Origin: Caulobacteraceae bacterium
GTDB lineage: Bacteria > Pseudomonadota > Alphaproteobacteria > Caulobacterales > Caulobacteraceae
Assembly: GCA_013815405.1 (NCBI GenBank)
Contig: JACDGF010000061.1
Coordinates: 1 to 9,041 of the forward strand
DNA length: 9,041 nt
Direction: 5' to 3'
Position numbers and translations under genes: made by a program
Shown: piece after piece, positions 1-6,300 of the stretch
Position numbering within the stretch: the first letter of the stretch is position 1
Layout of the letters: the number at the start of each line of letters is the position of its first letter
The notes under the pieces: model-generated
The model's input: the letters and a program-made list of their open reading frames with translations, nothing else
Database searches by the model: none
What the model was told of the DNA's origin: nothing

Positions 1-50
1 GTGGTGGATGGGGAGGGGCGGCGGGCGGAGGCGAGGGTGCGGGTCAGGGG

Positions 51-665
51 TTAGCGGCGCCCCTCATACTCCGCCACGCTGGACAGGGTGACGCCGAGGT
101 CGCGCACCAGGCCGTCGCTCAGGGCGTAGACCCAGCCGTGGACGCTTAGGGCCTGGCCGCGGGCCCAGGCGTCGCGGACGAAGATGTCGGAGGCGACATT
201 GCGCACCTGGCGCATGACGTTCAGTTCGCACAGGCGGTCCCGGCGGGCCCGGACGTCGGCTAGGGCGGCGAGTTCGTGGCGGTGGGTCTCGGCGATCTCG
301 CGGATCGGGTGCAGCCAATGGTCGATGAGGCCGAGGCGGGCGCCGTCGAGCGCGGCCTGGACGCCGCCGCATCCGTAGTGGCCGACGACCAGCACGTGGC
401 GGACCTTCAGCACCTCGACGGCGTATTGCAGGACGCTGAGGTAGTTGGCGTCCTGGGGCGGGGCGAGGTTGGCGACGTTGCGGTGGACGAAGAGCTCGCC
501 CGGATCCAGGCCGACGATCTCATTGGCCGGGACCCGGCTGTCGGAACAGCCGATCCACAGATAGGCCGGGCTCTGCTGGCCTTCGAGCCGGCTGAAGAAG
601 CCCGGGTCGGCTTGGCATTTCGCCTCCGCCCAGGCGCGGTTGTTGGCGATCAGGTCGTCGAGCAT
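51..665 (-). CDS. can: beta-class carbonic anhydrase (Can-like)
   Basis: Zinc enzyme interconverting CO2 and bicarbonate in the cytoplasm; 204 residues, normal for the E. coli Can/CynT2 type. Seen: GCSDSRVP with Zn ligand Cys40 and the Asp42/Arg44 dyad, GELFVHRNVANL at 56-67, and GHYGCGGV carrying ligands His96 and Cys99. The segment LCELNVM at 145-151 and HGWVY at 176-180 also match Can. Trp37, Arg62 and Tyr180 match the non-catalytic bicarbonate site of the Haemophilus/E. coli enzymes, so an allosterically bicarbonate-sensitive (type II) enzyme is inferred. The start was chosen because MLDDLIANN aligns with the Can N-terminus; the frame stays open upstream to 758, but that stretch is repeat DNA. 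No Shine-Dalgarno sequence is visible before the ATG. It lies downstream of the isomerase gene, separated by 190 bp of repeats, so it may have its own promoter. Function is near certain; the start is fairly certain. Confidence 0.95.
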   Translation of the reverse strand: MLDDLIANNRAWAEAKCQADPGFFSRLEGQQSPAYLWIGCSDSRVPANEIVGLDPGELFVHRNVANLAPPQDANYLSVLQYAVEVLKVRHVLVVGHYGCGGVQAALDGARLGLIDHWLHPIREIAETHRHELAALADVRARRDRLCELNVMRQVRNVASDIFVRDAWARGQALSVHGWVYALSDGLVRDLGVTLSSVAEYEGRR

Positions 666-676
666 GGGGGTGAGGG

Positions 677-684
677 TTCGCGAA
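677..684. other. 8-bp palindrome just upstream of can
   Basis: TTCGCGAA is a perfect palindrome lying 12 bp upstream of the carbonic anhydrase start codon, flanked by GG and ACC, which extends the dyad imperfectly. It could be an operator or chance in GC-rich DNA. No factor is assigned. Confidence 0.2.
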
Positions 685-700
685 ACCTTGGGGCGCCCGG

Positions 701-768
701 GAGGCTGCCTTGCGCCCCCTCCGTCGGCTTCGCCGCCACCTCCCCCGTGAAGTGGCACGGGGGAGGAT
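701..768 (+). repeat. palindromic intergenic repeat, family A, copy 1
   Basis: Begins with a 25-nt arm (701-725) matching the inverted copy at 833-857 with one mismatch; the inner 19 nt (707-725) are identical. It continues through a 13-nt block (735-747) also found inverted at 798-810. It contains a perfect 11-bp stem, CCTCCCCCGTG (739-749) pairing with CACGGGGGAGG (756-766) around a 6-nt loop. This is typical of REP-like intergenic repeats of high-GC alphaproteobacteria. In a minus-strand transcript it lies in the leader of can. Confidence 0.8.
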
Positions 769-780
769 TGAGGGTCTCTT

Positions 781-857
781 CATCCTCCCTCGCGAAGCGG
801 GGGAGGTGGCGCGGCGCTCTTGCTTGCGCCGTGACGGAGGGGGCGCAAGGCGGCCTC
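781..857 (-). repeat. palindromic intergenic repeat, family A, copy 2 (inverted)
   Basis: Inverted partner of the copy at 701-768; together they form a 157-bp BIME-like pair with outer arms 701-725 and 833-857. Its hairpin is CCTCCCTCGC (784-793) pairing with GCGGGGGAGG (797-806) around a GAA loop, with one T:G position. Between arm and hairpin it carries a longer spacer than copy 1. Its outer edge overlaps the last two coding-strand bases of the isomerase TGA stop (856-858), so the repeat abuts the gene exactly. Confidence 0.8.
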
Positions 858-1506
858 ATCCAACCGCGTCCGGCTGGCGGTCGGGGTGGGCGGCGGCGAA
901 GGCGGGGTGGTCGGCGGCGCGGGTGGCGACGGCGGCGAGCGCGGGATAGGGGGCCATGTCGACCGCGAAGCGTCTGGACGACCAGATCTGGGGGACGAGG
1001 CAGCAGTCGGCGAGGGTGGGGGTGGCGCCGAAGGCGAAGCCGGCGCCGTGGCGGGCGACCATGGGCTCCAGGGCGGTGAAACCCTCGTCGATCCAGCGCG
1101 CGGCCCAGGCCTTCTGTTCCTCGCCGCCCATGGGGTGGTTCAGATCGGCCAAAGCCTTGAGGACGCGCAAATTGTTCAAGGGATGGATGTCGCAGGCCAC
1201 GATGGCCGCCATGGCGCGCACGACCGCCCGCTCTGCGGGATCCGGGGGGAGGATCGGCGGCGAGGGGTGGGTCTCTTCCAGCCATTCGAGAATGGCCAGG
1301 CTCTGGGTGAGCACCTGCCCGTCCGCTTCCAGGGCGGGGACCAGCCCTTGCGCGTTGACCGCGCGATAGGCGTCGCTCTTCTGCTCGCCGCCGAGGAGGT
1401 TGACCGGCGCATCGTCGAACGCGAGCCCCTTGAGATTGAGGCCGATGCGCACGCGGTAGGGCGCGGTGGCCCGCCAGTAGCCGTGGAGGACGAACGGCGG
1501 CGTCAT
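856..1506 (-). CDS. maiA: zeta-class GST: maleylacetoacetate/maleylpyruvate isomerase
   Basis: Glutathione-dependent cis-trans isomerase turning a maleyl ring-cleavage product into its fumaryl isomer, cytosolic; 216 residues, usual for the family. Seen: N-terminal thioredoxin-fold part with YRVRIGLNLKG (17-27), GLVPALE (54-60) and TQSLAILEWLEE (67-78), then an all-alpha half with CDIHPLNNLRVLK (105-117), FGATPTLADCCLVPQ (159-173) and YPAL (187-190). The usual Ser-Ser/Ser-Gly-Thr GSH-activating motif after WR is replaced by Ala-Thr-Ala-Pro (13-16). The ATG overlaps the stop of the upstream hydrolase gene in an ATGA junction, and no Shine-Dalgarno is visible, so translation is probably coupled. 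Similarity to the Ralstonia NagL sequence (remembered, including a QPD near the C-terminus) and the small hydrolase partner leave maleylpyruvate isomerase of the gentisate route as likely as MaiA of tyrosine/homogentisate breakdown. Family is certain, substrate not. Confidence 0.9.
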   Translation of the reverse strand: MTPPFVLHGYWRATAPYRVRIGLNLKGLAFDDAPVNLLGGEQKSDAYRAVNAQGLVPALEADGQVLTQSLAILEWLEETHPSPPILPPDPAERAVVRAMAAIVACDIHPLNNLRVLKALADLNHPMGGEEQKAWAARWIDEGFTALEPMVARHGAGFAFGATPTLADCCLVPQIWSSRRFAVDMAPYPALAAVATRAADHPAFAAAHPDRQPDAVG

Positions 1507-2183
1507 GTGATTGTGAAAGTGAGGTCGCCGACATCATCGATGGCCGCTTCCACCCGGTCGCCGCGGACCAGGGGGCCGACGCCTTCGGGCGTGCCGGTGA
1601 AGATCAGGTCGCCGGCGGCGAGGCGCCATAGCCGGGAGGCCTGGGCGATGATCTCGCCCACGTTCCAGATCATGTCGCCGAGCGAGGCGTCCTGGCGGGC
1701 GGCGCCATTGACGGTCAGGCGGATGCGCCCGCCGGGCGGCGCCCCCTGGGCCGGCCGGATGGCGCCCATGGGCGCGGAACGGTCGAAGCCCTTGGCCGCG
1801 TCCCAGGGCTGGCCCTTGGCGCGGGCGGCGCCCTGGAGGTCCCGGCGGGTGAGATCGACGCCCACCGCATGGCCGAACACCAGGGCCAGCGCGTCCTCGA
1901 CGGCGACGTCGGCCCCGCCCGAGCCCAGGGCGGCGACCAGCTCGACCTCGTGGTGGAGATCGGCGGTGGCGGAGGGATAGGGGATGGCGGCCCCGGCGCC
2001 GACCACCGCGTCGGCCGGCTTTGAGAAGAAGAACGGCGGTTCGCGATCGTCGCCGCCCATCTCGCGCCGATGAGCGGCGTAGTTTCGCCCGACACAGAGG
2101 ATGCGGCGGACCGGGAACATGGCGTCGGTTCCCAGAATGGAGATCGCGGGGCGTGGGGGTGGGTCAAAAACATAGGCGACCAT
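1503..2183 (-). CDS. fumarylacetoacetate hydrolase (FAH) family, fumarylpyruvate-hydrolase-like
   Basis: Metal-dependent hydrolase of beta-diketo acids; 226 residues, the size of fumarylpyruvate hydrolases/FAHD1-type acylpyruvases and much shorter than true fumarylacetoacetases (about 420). Seen: GRNYAAHRREMG (32-43) with the lid dyad His38/Glu41, FFFSKPADAVV (51-61), metal ligands Glu79 and Glu81 in HHEVELV, Asp110 in GVDLTRRD, Lys131 in KGFDRSAPMG, and GTPEGVG (197-203). All expected active-site residues are present. Start at MVAYVFD because upstream codons are low-complexity repeat DNA; no Shine-Dalgarno is visible. It is the first gene of a two-gene unit with the isomerase (ATGA overlap), fitting isomerisation followed by hydrolysis to fumarate plus pyruvate (gentisate route) or acetoacetate. 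No gentisate or homogentisate dioxygenase lies in the window, so the pathway is inferred. Confidence 0.9.
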   Translation of the reverse strand: MVAYVFDPPPRPAISILGTDAMFPVRRILCVGRNYAAHRREMGGDDREPPFFFSKPADAVVGAGAAIPYPSATADLHHEVELVAALGSGGADVAVEDALALVFGHAVGVDLTRRDLQGAARAKGQPWDAAKGFDRSAPMGAIRPAQGAPPGGRIRLTVNGAARQDASLGDMIWNVGEIIAQASRLWRLAAGDLIFTGTPEGVGPLVRGDRVEAAIDDVGDLTFTIT

Positions 2184-2221
2184 GCCGGAGGGGTAGCGCC
2201 GCCGACGCAACAACGCCAGAG

Positions 2222-2286
2222 CCTCCCTCCCCTTTATGGGGAGGGGAGACGACGCGAAGCGTCGGCGGGGTGGGGATGTGCGGAAT
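2222..2286 (+). repeat. palindromic intergenic repeat, family B, copy 1
   Basis: A 24-nt arm (2222-2245) recurs as its perfect reverse complement at 2380-2403. It contains an 8-bp stem CCCTCCCC/GGGGAGGG around TTTAT, then a second hairpin CGACGC-GAA-GCGTCG (2250-2264), then GGGTGGGGATGTG leading to GGAAT. This order matches the inverted copy, but here the middle section is short. It lies upstream of the hydrolase gene. Confidence 0.8.
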
Positions 2287-2303
2287 AACCCGCGAGGCTG
2301 GGG

Positions 2304-2403
2304 ATTCGTCACACTTCCCCACCCTGACGGCGGAGCCTGTCCTCGGGCGCGCGCTTCGCGCGACCCGGGGGCCGTCTGTCCCTCCCCATAAAGGGGAGGG
2401 AGG
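2304..2403 (-). repeat. palindromic intergenic repeat, family B, copy 2 (inverted, long form)
   Basis: Read on the minus strand it gives the same order as copy 1: the 24-nt arm with hairpin CCCTCCCC/GGGGAGGG (here loop ATAAA), AGACGG, a GC hairpin, then GGGTGGGGAAGTG and GAAT. It is about 100 nt against 65, the extra length being in the middle, where CGCGCG-CTT-CGCGCG (2348-2362) is extended by a GGG/CCC pairing across a bulged A. It ends 89 bp before the ABC ATPase start. Confidence 0.8.
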
Positions 2404-2492
2404 AAGGCAGTCCATCTAACGGTTCTTTCACTTGCCGCCCAGCGCGGCGCCGTGCTTTGCGATGCGCGCGGCGGAAGCAAAGGCGCTCAAAA

Positions 2493-3371
2493 ATGCTGAT
2501 CATCGAGGCCCTGACCCATGTCTATCCGGGCGGAGTCAAGGCGCTGGACGACGTCAGCCTGACGATCGGCAAGGGCCTCTACGGCCTCTTGGGGCCCAAC
2601 GGGGCGGGCAAGTCCACCCTGATGCGCATCGTCGCCACCCTGCAGGCGCCGACATCCGGCTTCGTGCGGTTCGGCGACATCGACGTCCTGAAGAACCCCG
2701 ACGGCCTGCGCCGCACCCTGGGGTACCTGCCTCAGGATTTCGGCGTCTATCCCCGAGTCTCCGCCCTCGACATGCTCGATCATATGGCGGTGCTCAAGGG
2801 ATTCGCCGATGGGCGCGAGCGCCGGGCGATGGTGGATTCGCTGCTCGATCAGGTGAATTTGTGGGACTGCCGCAAGAAGGCGCTGGCCGGGTTTTCGGGC
2901 GGCATGCGCCAGCGTTTCGGCGTCGCCCAGGCCCTGATCGGCGCCCCCTCGCTGATCGTCGTCGATGAACCGACCGCCGGCCTCGACCCGGAGGAGCGCA
3001 ACCGGTTTCTGAACCTGCTGGCCGAGATCGGCGAGAATGTGGTGGTGCTGCTCTCGACCCATATCGTCGCCGACGTCGCCGATCTCTGCCCGGCGATGGC
3101 GATCATCTGCGAGGGAAGGATCGTCCGCTCCGGCGCCCCGGCCGCCCTGATGGCGGGCCTCGCGGGGCGGATCTGGATGAAGAGCATCGACAAGAGCGAA
3201 TTGGCCGGGGTGCGCGCCGCCCACCAGGTGATCTCCACGCGCCTCTTCTCCGGGCGCACGATCATCCATGTCCTGGCCGACGACGATCCGGGCGCGGGCT
3301 TCGCCCCCACGGCGGGCGGCCTGGAGGACGTCTATTTCTCCACCCTCGCCCAAGCCGCGTGCGCGGCTTAG
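2493..3371 (+). CDS. ABC transporter ATP-binding protein
   Basis: Cytoplasmic ATPase that would power the permease encoded next; 292 residues. Seen in order: Walker A GPNGAGKST (34-42), Q-loop Gln81 in YLPQDFGVYP, signature FSGGMRQR (134-141), Walker B LIVVDEP (154-160) with catalytic Glu159, D-loop AGLDP (162-166) and switch His190 in STHI. The last 80 residues are a short variable C-terminal extension. The FSGGM signature and the overall pattern are those of ABC-2 export-type (CcmA/NatA-like) ATPases. The ATG was chosen over an in-frame upstream ATG at 2457 because conserved sequence begins here and AAAGG at 2479-2483 sits 9 nt before it. The stop is 18 bp from the next start, so the two form an operon. 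As the operon has one ATPase and a permease with two membrane modules, an ATPase homodimer is inferred. Substrate unknown. Confidence 0.93.
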   Translation: MLIIEALTHVYPGGVKALDDVSLTIGKGLYGLLGPNGAGKSTLMRIVATLQAPTSGFVRFGDIDVLKNPDGLRRTLGYLPQDFGVYPRVSALDMLDHMAVLKGFADGRERRAMVDSLLDQVNLWDCRKKALAGFSGGMRQRFGVAQALIGAPSLIVVDEPTAGLDPEERNRFLNLLAEIGENVVVLLSTHIVADVADLCPAMAIICEGRIVRSGAPAALMAGLAGRIWMKSIDKSELAGVRAAHQVISTRLFSGRTIIHVLADDDPGAGFAPTAGGLEDVYFSTLAQAACAA

Positions 3372-3389
3372 AAGAGCGCCCAAGCGCCG

Positions 3390-6300
3390 ATGTTCGCCCA
3401 GGTCGCGGCCTTCGAATTTCGCCATCAGCTGCGCCAGCCGCTGTTCTGGATCGTCAGCGCGATCTTCTTCCTGATCACCTTCGGGGCCATGGCCACCGAT
3501 CAGATCACCATCGGCGACACCGCCAACGTCCACAAGAACAGCCCCTTCGTCATCGGTCAGATCCACCTGATCATGGGCCTCTTCTTCATGTTCGCCTCCA
3601 CCGCCTTCGTCGCCGGCGCGGTGGTGCGGGACGACGAGACTGGTTTCGGCCCGATCATCCGGGCGACCCGCCTTTCAAAGTTCGACTATCTCTACGGCCG
3701 TTTCGCCGGCGCCCTGGCCGCCGCCGCCCTTTCCTTCCTGGCGGTCACCGGCGCGATGATGATCGGGGCCTTCCTGCCCTGGATCGACCCCGAGCGGCTG
3801 GGCCTGTTCTCCCTGGCCCCCTACGCCTTCGCCTATGGGGTGCTGGCGCTCCCGGTCCTGCTGTTCACCTCGGCCCTGTTCTTCACCGTGGCGACGGCGG
3901 CGCGCTCGATGGCCTGGGCCTTCGTGGCGGTGATCGGCGTGGTGGTCGTCTACGCCGTCGCGGGGATCGCCTTTGGCAAGCCGGACCTGGAGCCCCTGCT
4001 GGCCCGCTGGGACCCCTTCGGGCTGTTTGCCTACGACGTGGCGACGACCTATTGGACGGCGAGCGAGCGCAATACCCTGCTGCCGGCCCTGCATGGGGCG
4101 CTGTTGTTCAATCGGCTGTTCTGCCTGGGCCTGACGGCGGGCCTGCTGGCTTTGGCCTACCCCCTCACCCGCCACCGGGAGCCGGCGGGACGCGCCTCGC
4201 CGGCGGCCAAGGGCCGGCCCTCCCGCCCCACCCTCGCGACCGCGGCCACGGCGGCGCCGGATTTTAATCGGCGCACGGCCCTCTCCCAGCTGGCGGCGCG
4301 AACGGCCTTCGACATGGGCCAGGTGTTCAAGAGCCCGGTATTCTGGATCATGCTGGGCCTGGGCCTGGCCAACGCCGCCGGCTCTCTGTGGACGGCCACC
4401 GACGAGACGCCCTACGGCGGCGCCTTGCTGCCGGCCACGCGGATCCTGATCCCGGTCCTGAACGGTAGCTTCTTCATCTTCACCGTGGTCATCGCCGCCT
4501 ACTACGCCGGCGAACTGGTGTGGCGCGACCGCGACCGGCGGATCCACGAAATGATCGACGCCACCCCGGCGCCCGACTGGACTTTCGTCGTCCCCAAGAC
4601 GGCGGCGGTGGGCCTGGTCCTGATCGCCACCCTGGCGGCGAGCGTCGTGGCCGCCATGCTGATCCAGGCCCTGAAGGGTTACTTCGATTTCGAGCCGGCC
4701 AAATACCTTCTCTGGTACCTGCTTCCGGGTTCCGTCGACCTGATCATCCTGGCCGCCCTGGCCGTGTTCGGCCAGGTCATCAGCCCCAACAAATTCGCCG
4801 GCTGGGGGGTGATGGTGCTCTACATCATCCTGCGCTTCGCCCTGCCGGGGATGGGCCTGGAGCATGGGCTCTACATCTTCGGCGCCGTCACCCCCACACC
4901 CCTGTCAGACATGAACGGCCAGGGGCGGTTCTGGATCGGCTCCTGGTGGTTTCGCCTCTATTGGGGGGCCTTCGCCCTTCTCCTGCTGGTGGCGGCCCAT
5001 GCCCTGTGGCGGCGGGGAATGGGGTCGTCGCTCGCGGCGCGCCTGGCCCGCGGCTCGCGGCGGCTGAAGGGGCCGGCCGGGTGGATCGCCGGGGCCGCGG
5101 TCGCCGTCTTCACCCTGTCGGGGGCGTTCATCTATCTGAACACCAATGTGTGGAATCCCTATCGAACCCGGATCGGGGACGACAAATGGGCCGCCGACTA
5201 CGAGAAGGCGCTTCTGCCTTACGAGCACGTCCCCCAGCCGAGCGTCACGTCCGTCCGCATGAGGGTGGCGATCCAACCTCGCCAGCCGCTGCTCGAGACG
5301 CGCGGCGTCTATGTGCTGGAAAACAAGACCGCCGGGCCCTTGCGCGAAGTGCATGTGCGCTTCGCCCGCGACCTGGAGGTGTGCGCCCTCAGCGTGCAGG
5401 GCGCGTGGCCCAAGCGGACCTATGAGCGGTTCAACTATCGCATCTTCGCCTTCGACACGCCGATGACGCCGGGCGAGCGGCGCACGCTGTCGTTCGACAC
5501 CCGGCTCACCGAGCGGGGCTTTCGCAACGCCCGAGGCATGACCCGGGACCTCACCGCCGTGGTGGCCAACGGGACCTTCGTCAATTCCTTCGACATCGCC
5601 CCGGTGATCGGCATGAGCCGCGAGCGGCTGCTGACCGACCGGGGCAAGCGGCGCAAATATGGCCTGCCCCCCGCCCTGCACGCCGCGCCCCTGGGCGACC
5701 AGGCGTCGCGAGCCTGGTCCTATGTCGGCCACGCCGGCTGGACCACATCCGACATCACCGTCACCACCGACGCCGACCAGACGCCCATCGCGCCGGGCCA
5801 GAAGATGGCGGAGTCGGTGCGGGCGGGGCGGCGCACGGCGCGATTCGTCACCCGCGCCCCGATCCTGCAGTTCTTTTCGATTCAGTCGGCGCGCTACGCG
5901 ACGCGGACGGAGCGCTACAAGGGGATCGACCTTTCCGTCTATTACGACGCCCGGCACGGGGCCAACGTCGCGCGGATGATGCGCGCCCTCGAGGCTTCGC
6001 TGGACTATTATCAGGCGAATTTCAGCCCCTACCAGTTCCGCCAGGCCCGCGTGGTCGAGTTTCCCGACTATGCGCGGTTCGCCCAGTCCTTCGCCGGCAC
6101 CTTTCCCTGGTCCGAGGGCCTGGGCTTCATCGCCGACTATCGCGACCCCAAGCGCATCGACTTGGTGACCTATGTGGCCGCCCATGAATTCGCGCACCAA
6201 TGGTGGGCGCATCAGGTCGTCGGCGCCGACCAGCAGGGCGCGACGGTGCTTTCGGAGACCCTGGCCCAGTATTCCGCCCTGCGGGTCATGCGGCGCCTCT

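Larger units (their letters stand above)
2184..2492. other. divergent intergenic region, mostly repeats
   Basis: This 309-bp stretch separates the minus-strand hydrolase gene from the plus-strand ABC operon. Positions 2222-2403 are a palindromic repeat pair described separately. Only 2184-2221 and 2404-2492 remain for promoters in each direction. I see no convincing -35/-10 pair for either gene; a TTGCCG at 2432-2437 is the nearest thing to a plus-strand -35, with no good -10. Short open frames across it are low-complexity readings of the repeats, not genes. Confidence 0.6.

Noticed and set aside
1..54. Plus-strand open frame from the window edge ending in TAG at 52-54, possibly the tail of a gene
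   Set aside because: Only 17 codons, Arg/Val/Gly-rich low-complexity translation with no recognisable motif; it would overlap the carbonic anhydrase stop by a few bases. Cannot be supported from this window.
701..857. Factor-independent terminator between isomerase and can
   Set aside because: Strong hairpins are present, but none is followed by a run of T on the minus strand; a repeat-pair explanation is better supported.
276..1079. Long plus-strand open frame across the carbonic anhydrase and isomerase genes
   Set aside because: Antisense shadow of two clear enzyme genes in very GC-rich DNA, with low-complexity Arg/Gly runs through the repeats.
886..1980. 364-codon plus-strand frame opposite the isomerase and hydrolase
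   Set aside because: No protein-like motifs; fully antisense to conserved coding sequence.
2222..2403. CRISPR array or insertion sequence
   Set aside because: Only two copies, in inverted not direct orientation, no regular spacers, no transposase and no visible target-site duplication.
2164..2503. Short open frames in the divergent intergenic region on both strands
   Set aside because: They translate the inverted repeats (PLWGG, PPHKGEG-type readings), a common artefact of such repeats.
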